The position numbers and the translations under genes are program-made. The notes beneath the pieces are model-generated. The model was not told where the DNA came from, made no database searches, and worked only from the letters and a program-made list of their open reading frames with translations. Below, piece after piece: positions 27,633 to 40,764 of a stretch of 64,000 bases of DNA (positions within the stretch are counted from its first letter, which is position 1; each line of letters begins with the position of its first letter). Origin of the DNA: Streptomyces sp. DHE7-1 (GTDB lineage Bacteria; Actinomycetota; Actinomycetes; Streptomycetales; Streptomycetaceae); the NCBI GenBank assembly GCA_016432725.1, contig JACJDG010000003.1, positions 5,858,001 to 5,922,000 on the forward strand, read 5' to 3'.

Positions 27633-27827
27633 TCAGCAGCCGACCTGCCGCCCGAGCAGCAACCTGACGGCCACGGGGATCAGGAACGCGGACAGCCAGG
27701 CGCGGTAGCGGCGCAGGGCCCGGCGCTGCCTGCGCTGCCCGAAGACGAGGGCGAACGCCGGGTGGGCGCGGGGCGTGGGGCGGCTTCCGCGGGCGATGCG
27801 GCGCATCCGGTGGCGGACCTGTGCCAT
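27633..27827 (-). CDS. possible small basic protein with one hydrophobic segment
   Basis: 64 residues from an ATG at 27827: Arg-rich first half (MAQVRHRMRRIARGSRPTPR), then QRRQRRALRRYRAWLSAFLI and PVAVRLLLGRQVGC. The frame stays open and protein-like for about 30 codons before the ATG (DERLRPVTWSAKALASAAG), so the start may be missing or broken by an error upstream. I do not recognise a family. The remaining 27440-28207 holds nothing else I can support. Confidence 0.3.
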   Translation of the reverse strand: MAQVRHRMRRIARGSRPTPRAHPAFALVFGQRRQRRALRRYRAWLSAFLIPVAVRLLLGRQVGC

Positions 27828-28207
27828 GCCGGCGGCCGAGGCGAGGGCCTTGGCGGACCAGGTGACCGGCCGCAGCCGTTCGTCGGCCTCGCGGCCCCGG
27901 CGCCGGCGGTGGGGCAGGTCCGGGGTGCCGGCGCGGGCAGGCCGAGGCGTAGCCGTCGCGGGTGCCGGCGCGGTCGGTCCCCTGACGGCCGGGCCTGCTC
28001 CCGGCGTGCCGGGGACCGGCCGACGGAGCCGGGACGAGCGCGGGACGCGGATGCCCGGGAGACACCGAGCCCCCGGTCAGGACCCCCGGTCAGGATCCCC
28101 GGTCAGGACCCTGGTCTGCTCTGCGGCCCAGCGGGCATACGGCGAAGAGCCGGAGCGGACAGCGTCCGGTGAACTCCGTCGCCAAGCGCCGAACCAGAGG
28201 GGTACTC

Positions 28208-29939
28208 ATGTCGACTGCCGCACCCGGGAGACCCGCCGGGCTTTCCGGGAGAGACCCGGCGGGGAAAGCGGAGCCGAGAGCGGGGGCCGCCGCGTGCTGC
28301 CGCGCGGAACCGGCTGGTCCATCAGGTCGATCGGCGCCTTGACGGTCTGTCAGGCCACCCTGATGGTGGGCCTCGGGCTGCTGATCACCGGCCCCGCCCG
28401 TCACCTGTGGCCGCTGACCGCCGAGGACGGCGTCAACGAGTCCCTGGCGCACGCGCGTACGGCCACCCTGACCACCCTGTCCTCCATCGCGTCGGAGGCC
28501 GGGAACACCATGACGGTGATCGCCGTCACGCTGGCGACGTGCCTGGGCCTGATCCTGATACCCCGGCTGCCGAGGTGGCGCGAGTCCGTCTTCCTCGCCG
28601 TGGCCGTGTCCCTGCAGTCGGCGGTCTTCCTGGTCATCACGTTCGCGGTCGACCGGCACCGCCCCGAAGTGCACCGGCTCGACGGCTCCCTGCCCACGTC
28701 CAGTTACACCTCCGGCCACACCGGAGCGGCCACCGCCCTCTACGGCGGCCTGGCCGTGCTGGCGGCGTCCCGGCTGCGCGGACCGTGGCGTACCGTCGTG
28801 GTCTGCCTGCTCTGCGCCGTCCCCCTCCTGGTCGGACTCGCCCGCCTCTACCGGGCATGCACCATCCCACCGACGTCGCCGGCGGCCTCGTCAACGGAAG
28901 CCTGTCGCTGCTGATCGTGGGACGCGCCCTGCTCACCGAAGGACGCGTGACCGCTCCCCCCGCCGGCACGCCCGCGCCGTCCCCCGCGGCCGGCGAAGCG
29001 CGGCGCGATCCCGGCAGCACCGCCGTGATCTTCAACCCCACGGTCACCGACCGGGCCGGTCGCGAGGCGCTGCGCCGGGTCCTGGAACAACACGGCCACC
29101 ACGCGCCGGTGTTCGTCGAGACGACCGCCGACGACCCGGGAGGCGGCCAGACGGCCGGCGCGATCCGCGACGGCGCGACCCTCGTGGTGGTGTGCGGCGG
29201 CGACGGCACGCTCCGCGCGGCCGCCGAAGCCCTGGCCGGCAGTGACGTGCCGCTCGCCCTGGTGCCCTGCGGTACCGGCAACCTCCTGGCCCGCAACCTC
29301 GGCCTGCCGCTGGCGCCGGCCGACGCCCTCGACGCCGCGCTGCGCGGCACGGCCCGTCGTGTCGACCTCGGGCGCATCGAGGGCGACGGCCTGGCCCCGG
29401 CGCACTTCGCCGCCATGGCGGGCGCCGGACTCGACGCCGCGACCATGCGGCGGGCCAACGCGAACGACCGCGCCAAGTCCCTCCTCGGCTGGCCCACCTA
29501 CGCGCTCGCCGTGCTCCGCGAGATGCGCGGCCCGCGCACGGGTGTCAGCATCCGTCTCGACGGCGCGCCCGCGCTGCGCCGCACCGCCCGCATGGTGCTG
29601 GTCGGCAACGTCGGCAGCGTCCAGGGCGGGGTGACCCTCCTTCCGGCCGCCCGGCCCGACGACGGACGGCTGGACCTGCTCGTCCTGGACCCGAGCGGGA
29701 TCGCCGGCTGGCTGAGCGCCGTACGGACGCTGCTGCGTCCCGGGAAGGCGGCGTCCGAGCGGCACGGGGACGAGGCCGGCGTGCCGGTGGAGTTCCACAC
29801 CTTCCGCCGCGCCGAGTTCGTCTTCGACGACCCGCAGCCCCGCGAGCTGGACGGCGACCCGGTGGACTCCGGCCGGCGCCTGACCGTGGAGGTCCGTCCG
29901 GGAGCCCTGACCATGCTGCTGCCGTCGCGGGAGAAGTGA
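28208..29939 (+). CDS. PAP2 phosphatase - diacylglycerol kinase fusion, probably two frameshifts
   Basis: Bifunctional lipid enzyme, about 577 residues. The ATG at 28208 follows AGAGGGG; a break at 28282-28286 (G5 for G6) is needed to enter the main frame, or else the GTG at 28294 is the start. The N-terminal half has five or six TM helices and PAP2 motifs: FAVDRHRPEVHRL, SYTSGHTGAATALYGGL and, across a second break at 28851-28856, LYRGMHHPTDVAGGL. The C-terminal half is a diacylglycerol/sphingosine kinase catalytic domain: VVVCGGDGTLRAAAEAL and LVPCGTGNLLARNLGLP. One half makes a lipid alcohol from a lipid phosphate and the other makes phosphatidate, so it may balance phosphatidic acid. Its stop overlaps the YihY gene. 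Confidence 0.82.
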
Positions 29940-30892
29940 TGGGCACGGCCATGAAAGTCCCGGAGACGCGGGACATGGGCGGGGAGGAACTGTCCGGCGA
30001 CGAGGCATGGGCGGCGCTGCGCCGCTACGGCGGCTGGTCCCTGCTGCGGGACGTGTTCCTCCGCTTCCGGTACGCCGACGGCTTCACCCACTCCCGGGCC
30101 CTCGCCCTGCAGACGGTGCTCGCCCTCATACCCCTGAGCATCGCCTTCGTCGGGCTCTCGACCAGCCTGCACACCGAGAACGTGGGCAGGCTGGCCGAGC
30201 TGACCATCCACCGGATCGCCCAGGGACCCAGCGCCCACGTCGTGGACGACGCCCTCGACCGCAGCCGGCACACCGCGGGTGACGGCGCCGCCGTCGCCCT
30301 CTGGTTCGGCGCGGTCTTCTCGCTGGTCAACGTCACCACCGCGATGTGCCAGATCGAGCGGGGCGCCAACCGTATCTACGGCAACGAACGCGACCGCCCC
30401 TTCCACCGCAAGTACCTGCGCGGGCTGCTGATGTCCGTCGGCGCGGGCCTCCCGCTCGGCCTCGGGTTCATCGTCATGATCGCCGGGGACGACCTCGCCT
30501 CGGCGGCGGTGACCGTCTACCACCTCGGCAGCGGCACCCGGGCGGCCTGGGACATACTGCGCTGGCCCTTCGGGCTGCTGCTCGCGCTCATCTCCGCGAG
30601 CACCGTCTTCCGCCGCTCACCGCGCCGCAAGCAGCCCGGCTACACCTGGCTGGCCTTCGGCGCCGCCGTCTACCTGGTGCTGTGGATGACGCTGACCTGG
30701 CTGCTGAGCCTCTACCTGGACCTCAGCGGTTCCTTCGACACCATCTACGGCCCCCTGAGCGCCTTCATGTCCCTGCTGCTGTGGGCCTACCTGACCTCGA
30801 TCGCCCTCTTCCTCGGGCTCACCTTCGCCGCGCAGCTGGAGGCGGCGCGCGGCCGCCGCCCCAGCCCGGTACGAGCAGACCCGGGAGTCTGA
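29939..30892 (+). CDS. YihY/virulence-factor-BrkB family membrane protein
   Basis: About 317 residues with six predicted membrane segments. YADGFTHSRALALQTVLALI and PLSIAFVGLSTSLHT form the conserved start, NVTTAMCQIERGANRIYGNE the central loop, and LSAFMSLLLWAYLTSIALFL GLTFAAQLE the end, as in the YihY/UPF0761 family. The role is unknown (once thought to be RNase BN). The ATG at 29939 overlaps the preceding stop; GTG 29936 or ATG 29951 are alternatives. It lies in one operon with the two lipid phosphatase genes, which suggests a membrane-lipid role. Confidence 0.85.
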   Translation: MGTAMKVPETRDMGGEELSGDEAWAALRRYGGWSLLRDVFLRFRYADGFTHSRALALQTVLALIPLSIAFVGLSTSLHTENVGRLAELTIHRIAQGPSAHVVDDALDRSRHTAGDGAAVALWFGAVFSLVNVTTAMCQIERGANRIYGNERDRPFHRKYLRGLLMSVGAGLPLGLGFIVMIAGDDLASAAVTVYHLGSGTRAAWDILRWPFGLLLALISASTVFRRSPRRKQPGYTWLAFGAAVYLVLWMTLTWLLSLYLDLSGSFDTIYGPLSAFMSLLLWAYLTSIALFLGLTFAAQLEAARGRRPSPVRADPGV

Positions 30893-31675
30893 ATGCTCAA
30901 GTCGACCGCACTCCGCACCACCCGCGAACGCCGCGCGCGGGCCGACCGCAGGTACGGCGCCCGGCTGCTGGGCGGCGCCGCCCTCGCCGCCGTGGCCGCG
31001 GTCGCCTTCGGGCTCCTCCTCACCCTGGTCGAGGGCCAGTGGCGGCCGCTGCGGCACCTGGACACCTCCGCCGCGCGGGACCTGCACGCGTACGCCCTGG
31101 GCCATCCGGGGTGGACGGACGTGCTGCACCTGCTGTCCGACCGGATCTGGGATCCCGTCACGCTGCGCGCGGCCGTCGCGCTGCTGACCGGGTGGCTCCT
31201 GTACCGCCGGGCCTGGCGGCTGGCGGCCTGGGCGGCGGTGACCGCCGTGGCCGGGGGACTGGTCGGACTGCTGGTGAAGATCGTGGTGGAGCGCGCCCGG
31301 CCCGCTCTGGACGACCCGGTGGCGCACGCCGCGGGCTACTCCTTCCCGTCCGGCCACGCGATGACGGCGACCACGTCCTTCGCCGTCTTCATGCTGGTCC
31401 TGGCGCCCCTCGTACCGCGGGCCTGGCGCATCGCCGGCTGGTGCGTCGCCGTGTTCTCCGTCCTCGGGGTCGGTTTCACCCGGGTCGCCCTCGGCGTGCA
31501 CTGGTTCAGCGACGTGCTGGGCGGCTGGCTCCTCGGCGTGGCCGTCGTCGCCCTCACCGCCTGGGCCTTCGAGGCCTGGCGCGCCGACGCCGGGCGGCGC
31601 CGCACCCCGGTGAGTCAGGGGCTGGAGCCCGAACTCGGCGAGGCGGAACCCGAACCCGGACCGTCGGGCCGCTGA
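30893..31675 (+). CDS. PAP2-family phosphatase
   Basis: 260-residue membrane phosphatase with six TM helices after a basic N-terminus. The three catalytic motifs are complete: KIVVERARP (KX6RP), YSFPSGHAMTATTSF (PSGH) and TRVALGVHWFSDVLGG (SRxxxxxHxxxD-like). Likely acts on phosphatidate or undecaprenyl-pyrophosphate at the outer membrane face. The ATG comes directly after the YihY stop with no gap, so it is the last gene of the operon. The tail is acidic and proline-rich. A strong hairpin follows. Confidence 0.88.
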   Translation: MLKSTALRTTRERRARADRRYGARLLGGAALAAVAAVAFGLLLTLVEGQWRPLRHLDTSAARDLHAYALGHPGWTDVLHLLSDRIWDPVTLRAAVALLTGWLLYRRAWRLAAWAAVTAVAGGLVGLLVKIVVERARPALDDPVAHAAGYSFPSGHAMTATTSFAVFMLVLAPLVPRAWRIAGWCVAVFSVLGVGFTRVALGVHWFSDVLGGWLLGVAVVALTAWAFEAWRADAGRRRTPVSQGLEPELGEAEPEPGPSGR

Positions 31676-31680
31676 CCGGC

Positions 31681-31711
31681 GCGCCCCCGCGCGCGACGGG
31701 CGCGGGGGCGC
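31681..31711. terminator. bidirectional terminator between PAP2 and STAS genes
   Basis: GCGCCCCCGCGC (31681-31692) pairs with GCGCGGGGGCGC (31700-31711), 12 bp, loop of 7, between two converging genes. Confidence 0.75.
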
Positions 31712-31723
31712 GACCGCCCGCTG

Positions 31724-32089
31724 TCAGTCCGGGGCCAGGGCGTCGAGCGCCTCCTCGACGCTGGCATGCAGGGTGAGGAGCTGGTCCAGCCCCGCCACCC
31801 GGAAGAGCTGGGCCATGACCGGGCTGAGCGCCGCGACCGAGAACGACGAGCCCGCCTCCGCGGCGCGATGGTGCGCGGTGATGATCTCGGTCATCCCGGT
31901 GGAGTCGCAGTAGTCGAGGCCCGAAAGGTCGGCGATGACACCCGCCCCGGGGTCGCGCAGCACGTCCGCGACGGCCGTACGGAGACGGAGGCCCGTGTAG
32001 AGGTCCAGCTCTCCCGCCAGACGCAGCACCACCAGCCCCGACGGGTACGGTCGTGTGCTGATGGAGAGAGCGCCCTCTGTCTCGTTCAA
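31724..32089 (-). CDS. STAS-domain anti-sigma factor antagonist
   Basis: 121 residues from the TTG at 32089, which has the site AGGGGAC five bases upstream; an ATG at 32197 in frame has no site and would add a low-complexity lead. The STAS fold shows LVVLRLAGELDLYTGLRLRT and the phosphorylatable Ser in LSGLDYCDSTGMTEIITAHH. It should bind an RsbW-type kinase and release a sigma factor when unphosphorylated. Isolated on the minus strand, divergent from the giant sensor gene. 32090-32479 holds the promoters of both genes and nothing else I can support. Confidence 0.82.
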   Translation of the reverse strand: MNETEGALSISTRPYPSGLVVLRLAGELDLYTGLRLRTAVADVLRDPGAGVIADLSGLDYCDSTGMTEIITAHHRAAEAGSSFSVAALSPVMAQLFRVAGLDQLLTLHASVEEALDALAPD

Positions 32090-32479
32090 CGGGTCCCCTG
32101 TGAGGTGAGTCGGACGCGCCGGGGCGACGGACCGCGTTCCGGCGGCCGACGCGTGCGAGGGGTGCGACTCCCGCGTCCCGTGCGCATCCATGGCCATGCG
32201 CTACCCGCACAGGTATCCCGATTCGCCTGGATCATCCTCCGGGATCCCGGCCGATCGCCCCACGGTACCCGGACCGCCCCCGCGGACCGGGCCTTCCCGG
32301 TGTCTGAGAGACTGCCCGTGAGGTGCGGAAGTCGGCACCCACGAGAACCGGCGGGAAACCCGCCGGGGTGGGGCGGCGATCACGGGGCAGACAGGACATG
32401 GGCACGCGGTCGGTTCGCCCCGCGTGCGCGTTCGGCATGATTCGGCCCGGTCACGGGCCACCATGAGGGGACGGGTCGC

Positions 32480-36647
<4,168 letters not shown>

Positions 36648-36648
<1 letters not shown>

Positions 36649-36956
36649 TGACCGCACCCCTCACCCTCACCGCCGGCAGACGCCCGGACGGCACTCCCCG
36701 GCTCACGGTCGGCGGCGAGATCGACATGAGCAACGTCGGCTCCCTGGCCGAAGCCCTGGACGGCGGCACGGGCCCCCTCGTCCTGGACCTCACCGCCGTG
36801 GAGTACCTCGACAGCGCGGGGCTGAGCGTGCTCTTCGCCCACGCCGACCGGCTGGAGCTCGTCGTCACGCCGCTGCTGGAGCCCGTCCTCACCGTCTCCG
36901 GCCTCTCCGACCTCGTCACCGTCCACGTCCCCGGCGACGACGCGCCCCGGCCGTGA
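36648..36956 (+). CDS. STAS-domain anti-sigma factor antagonist
   Basis: 102 residues. LTVGGEIDMSNVGSLAEAL and LDLTAVEYLDSAGLSVLFAH give the STAS fold with phospho-acceptor Ser in LDSAG. The ATG at 36648 overlaps the stop of the giant SpoIIE/RsbW protein by one base (TGATG), so the two are translated together. The natural reading is that this is the substrate of the C-terminal RsbW-like kinase and the SpoIIE phosphatase of that protein. Confidence 0.87.
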
Positions 36957-37071
36957 CCCGCGACACGGCGGGCCCCGGCCCCGCGGGCCCCGTCCCGGCC
37001 GCCGACGAGGGTGTGACCGCCCCCCGCGCACCCCACCACCGCCCGAGCCTCCAGACAGGAGTGATACCGAC

Positions 37072-37665
37072 GTGACCGACATCCTCGACGTGACCGTCCG
37101 GCACACGAGCGACGACACCGCCGTCGTCACCGTTTCCGGAGACGTGGACCTGCACACGGCGGCCACCCTGCACACGCATGCCGTGACCCTGGTGGCACAG
37201 GGCGTCCCGCACCTCGTCCTCGATCTGGCACGGGTGGACTTCGTCGACTCGACCGGCCTCAGCACCTTCATCGGCCTCCTGCACACCACCCGGCAGGCGG
37301 GCGGCTCCCTCCGGCTCGCCGACGTACCCGACCGCCTCGCGCGCATGGTGACCATGACCGGCATCTCCGAACTGCTCCCCGTCCACGCCACCGTCGCCGA
37401 GGCGCTGGCCGGGCGGGCCGCCGAGGGCACCCCGGCGCGCGCGGGGAGGGCGCCGGTGCCGGCGGCTGACGCCGGCCGCCGCGCCACGGCCGTGCCGCGG
37501 ACGCCCGGCCGCCGCGTCTCACGCCGCCGGTGCCCGTGCCCGGCCGCGCCCGGGTTCCGCCCCGGGACGCGTGGACCGGGCCTCACGGTGCATAAGACCC
37601 TGCGTGAGACTTCCACCGGTGCGGTGGGAGACGATGGTCCGCAGGGGATCCAGGACGACCGGTGA
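37072..37665 (+). CDS. STAS-domain anti-sigma factor antagonist with odd C-terminal tail
   Basis: 197 residues from the GTG at 37072. Residues 1-112 are a normal STAS domain: TAVVTVSGDVDLHTAATLHT and LDLARVDFVDSTGLSTFIGL (phospho-acceptor Ser in VDSTG), ending at HATVAEALAGRA. The remaining 80 residues are Arg/Pro/Ala-rich (RRVSRRRCPCPAAPGFRPGT) and look like read-through of non-coding DNA; a one-base loss near 37440 would have hidden a TGA at about 37467. It ends 9 bp before the next SpoIIE gene. Confidence 0.75.
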   Translation: MTDILDVTVRHTSDDTAVVTVSGDVDLHTAATLHTHAVTLVAQGVPHLVLDLARVDFVDSTGLSTFIGLLHTTRQAGGSLRLADVPDRLARMVTMTGISELLPVHATVAEALAGRAAEGTPARAGRAPVPAADAGRRATAVPRTPGRRVSRRRCPCPAAPGFRPGTRGPGLTVHKTLRETSTGAVGDDGPQGIQDDR

Positions 37666-37674
37666 GGGGGCGAG

Positions 37675-39891
37675 ATGACGATCGAGCGTGAGCGCCGGTC
37701 GGTGGGCGGCGAGCGCGGGCCCGAGACGGCGCGCGACCCGGGCGACGACCTGTCGCTGCTGTTCGGCACGTCCACCGCGCTGTTCGCCTCCATGGCGGGG
37801 CCCGCGCACGTCCTGGAGGCGGCGAACCCGGCCTTCTTCGCGGCCATCGGCGGCGGGCATCGGGAACGCACCGGTGTACCGCTGGCGGAGCTGATGCCCG
37901 AGCTGGCCGACCAGGGGTTCATCGGACTCCTGGACCAGGTGTACCGGTCGGGTGAGCGGCACGTCGGCAACGACGCCCGTGTCGTCATCGGCGTCGGCGA
38001 CCACGCCGCCGAGGCGTTCTTCGACTTCACCTACGAGGCGCGCCGCGACATCGGCGGCAACGTCATCGGCGTACGGATGATCGGCGTGGAGACCACCCAG
38101 GTCAAGCACGCCCGGCGGCTGGCCGCCGAACAGCGTGCGCTGCTGGAGCAGATCGCCCGGCAGGCGCCCCTGCACGACGTGCTGGACGGTATGTGCGGGG
38201 CGATCGAGGAGCTCTGCCCCGATGTGATCGTCTCGGTCCTGCTGGCCGACGAGGACGGGCGCCACCTGCGTCACGGTGCGGCTCCCAGCCTGCCGGACTT
38301 CTACAACCAGGCCATCGACGGCATCGCCGCCGGTGAGGGCGTCGGCTCCTGCGGCACCGCGGCGCACCGGCGCCGGGCCGTGATCGTGCCCGACATCGCC
38401 GCCGACCCGCTGTGGGACGACTTCCGCGGCCTCGCCGGCCGGGCCGGGCTCGCGGCCTGCTGGTCGACGCCGATCCTGGCCCGCGACGGCCGGCTGCTCG
38501 GTACCTTCGCGATGTACCACCGCACACCCCGCGCGCCCCAGGACACCGACCTGGCGCTCGCCCGCGCCTTCGCCGACACCGCCGCCCTCGCCATCGAGCG
38601 GCACCACATCGAACAGGCCCGGCGGGCGGCGGACGCGCGGGAGAAGGCGGCCCGCGACGACCTCGCCTTCCTGCTGACCGCGAGCACCGCGCTGTCCGGC
38701 GGACTGGACGAGCGGCAGACGCTGCACCGACTGGCCACCCTGGCCAGTCCGGCCCTGGCGCCGCTGGTCGCGGTGGACGTGGTGGAGAGCGGACGTGTGC
38801 AGCGGGTGGCGACCGCCGCCCCGACCGAGCAGGCGCGCACCCTGCTCGCCTCCCACGCGCCGGCCCGCTGCGCCGACGACGCCGTCGCCCGGGTCCTGGC
38901 CTCCGGTCTGACCGAGGTGGCCCGCCGCACCCCCACCGGCCCCGGCCCCTGGCGCGACCTGGGCGTCACCGGCTACGTCTGCGTGCCCCTGATGGACCGC
39001 GGCCGGCCCTTCGGCGCGCTGACCCTGCTCTCCACGGACGGGCACTGCTTCGACGGACACCGGGTCGCCCTGGCGGAGGAACTGGCCCGCCGCACCGCCT
39101 CGGCCGCCCGCGACGCACGCCAGTACGCGCAGCGCGCGGCCCTCGCCCGCGACCTGCAGACCGGCCTGCTCCTGCCCGACCTGCCCGACGTCCCCGGCGC
39201 CCAGCTCGCCGCCTTCTACCACCCGGCCGGTGAGGGGCTGGAGATAGGCGGCGACTTCTACGACGTGTTCGACCGCGGCGACGGCAGCTGGGCCTTCATC
39301 CTCGGGGACGTCTGCGGGCGCGGTGCCAAGGCCGCCACCACGACCGCGCTGGTCCGCCACACCGCGCGCGCCGTCGCCCCTCTGCTGGACGACCCCGTCC
39401 ACGTCGTCCAGGCCGTCGACAAGGCGCTGAACGACCGCCACAGCCACCAGAACAACGGTTTCGTCACCCTGGTCTACGGCCACCTCGCACCGGCCGCCGA
39501 CGGGCTCGACGTCACGCTCGTCCGGGCCGGTCACACGCCGCCCCTCCTGCTGGACACCGGTCACGCGGTCGGCACGGTGGAGGCGTCCGGCGGGCTGCTC
39601 GGCATCGGCATCCCGTCCAGGCCCACCGCGCGCCGCCTCACGCTCCGCCCGTCCGAGAGCCTGCTGCTGTACACCGACGGCATCACCGAGTGCCGGGCCG
39701 CCGGCACCGAGCAGTACGGCGACACCCGGCTGGCCAAGGCCCTGGCCTCCGTTCCGCGCCGGCCGAGCGCGGCCGACGTCGTGCGGACCGTGGCGGACGA
39801 CGTCCGCGGCTTCATGGCGGGCCGGGACGTGGAGGACGACCAGGCCGCTCTCGTCATCACCGCCGCCGGACCGGAGCCGTCCGGCGGCTGA
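37675..39891 (+). CDS. PAS-GAF-GAF-SpoIIE serine phosphatase
   Basis: 738-residue RsbU/RsbP-like phosphatase. PAS at about 30-140 (AGPAHVLEAANPAFFAAIGG), GAF at 160-315 with GVGSCGTAAHRRRAVIVPDI, a linker helix and second GAF at 335-480, then the SpoIIE/PP2C domain: GGDFYDVFDRGD, LGDVCGRGAKAATTTALVRH, LLYTDGITECRAAG and DDQAALVITA, so all metal ligands are present. It should dephosphorylate STAS antagonists such as the one 9 bp upstream. The ATG at 37675 follows GAGGGGGCGAG. No membrane segment. Confidence 0.9.
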   Translation: MTIERERRSVGGERGPETARDPGDDLSLLFGTSTALFASMAGPAHVLEAANPAFFAAIGGGHRERTGVPLAELMPELADQGFIGLLDQVYRSGERHVGNDARVVIGVGDHAAEAFFDFTYEARRDIGGNVIGVRMIGVETTQVKHARRLAAEQRALLEQIARQAPLHDVLDGMCGAIEELCPDVIVSVLLADEDGRHLRHGAAPSLPDFYNQAIDGIAAGEGVGSCGTAAHRRRAVIVPDIAADPLWDDFRGLAGRAGLAACWSTPILARDGRLLGTFAMYHRTPRAPQDTDLALARAFADTAALAIERHHIEQARRAADAREKAARDDLAFLLTASTALSGGLDERQTLHRLATLASPALAPLVAVDVVESGRVQRVATAAPTEQARTLLASHAPARCADDAVARVLASGLTEVARRTPTGPGPWRDLGVTGYVCVPLMDRGRPFGALTLLSTDGHCFDGHRVALAEELARRTASAARDARQYAQRAALARDLQTGLLLPDLPDVPGAQLAAFYHPAGEGLEIGGDFYDVFDRGDGSWAFILGDVCGRGAKAATTTALVRHTARAVAPLLDDPVHVVQAVDKALNDRHSHQNNGFVTLVYGHLAPAADGLDVTLVRAGHTPPLLLDTGHAVGTVEASGGLLGIGIPSRPTARRLTLRPSESLLLYTDGITECRAAGTEQYGDTRLAKALASVPRRPSAADVVRTVADDVRGFMAGRDVEDDQAALVITAAGPEPSGG

Positions 39892-39979
39892 CGCGCCGGC
39901 GCCGGCCCGCCGGCCGGTCCTCCGACCCGCGGGCGGGTTGACCCTGACATGGTGACAAGGTGTCTTCTGGGCGCAGGAG

Positions 39980-40764
39980 GTGGTCCCGATCGACCCCACA
40001 GACAAAACCCCGCGGCGCACCCGCGTGGACAGTGCCCTGAGCGCCGAGGACTCCTCGGTCCGGCTGCGGGCGGCCCTGGCGGCCGGTACGAGCCCCGACC
40101 CCGGTCTCCTGGAGACGCTCGTCGCGCGGTGCGCGGTCGAACCGGACTTCTTCGTGCGGGACATGCTGTCCTGGGCGCTGACCCGCCTCCCGCCGGAGCG
40201 CACCCTGCCGCGGATCCGGCGGGAGCTCGGCTCCGGGCGCGCCCAGGCACGCTGCCAGGCGCTGCACACGCTGTCCAAGATCGGCGACGGCGGCACGTGG
40301 GCCTGGATCACCCGCGACCTGCTGCGCGACGCCGACGACGAGGTGGCGCGGACCGCGTGGCGCGCCGCCGTCGTCCTCGTCCCCGGGACGAGGAGGAGAG
40401 CCTGGCCGGCGAACTGGTGACGCAGCTCGGCCGAGGGGACCGGGAGGTGCGGCTCAGCCTGAGCCGCGCCCTGGTGGACCTGGGAGACGTGACCGCGCCC
40501 CTCCTGGAGCGGGCCGCCGCGCACCCCGACCCGGTGGTGGCCACGCACGCCCGCGCCACCGAACTGCTCCGGCGGGACCCGGAGACCGGATTCGACGCGG
40601 CCGTGGAGGAGGCGGCACGAGTCGTCGCTCTCGGCCCGGCACGGGCGGAGGCCTTGGCGGCGGCGCAGGACGCCGCGCAGAACGCCGCGAACGACGCCGC
40701 GAAGACCACGCAGACCGTGACGCCCGTTGCCACCGTGGCACCCGCGGAGGACGCGGAATGCTGA
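39980..40764 (+). CDS. HEAT-repeat protein, one frameshift
   Basis: About 261 residues when repaired. Helical repeats: DSSVRLRAALAAGTSPDPGL, PDFFVRDMLSWALTRLPPER, RAQARCQALHTLSKIGDGGT, DADDEVARTAWRAAVVLVPG, then beyond a break at 40392-40395 (GGG for GGGG) DEEESLAGELVTQLGRGDRE and VRLSLSRALVDLGDVTAPLL. The Ala-rich tail ends at 40764. The GTG at 39980 abuts AGGAGG, which is too close, so the start is uncertain. The stop overlaps the MerR-HEAT gene by 7 bp. Probably a protein-protein adaptor; partner unknown. Confidence 0.7.

Noticed and set aside
27394..28065. 223-codon minus-strand frame after RNase J
   Set aside because: Pro/Arg/Gly-rich, runs into the RNase J gene antisense; only the separate short frame at 27633-27827 looks protein-like.
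28851..29939. Diacylglycerol kinase as a separate gene
   Set aside because: The PAP2 third motif lies after the frame break and runs on into the kinase domain without a stop, so a fusion is simpler.
37519..40548. 1,009-codon antisense frame over the SpoIIE and HEAT genes
   Set aside because: Same mirror effect; the + strand carries PAS, GAF and SpoIIE motifs in frame.
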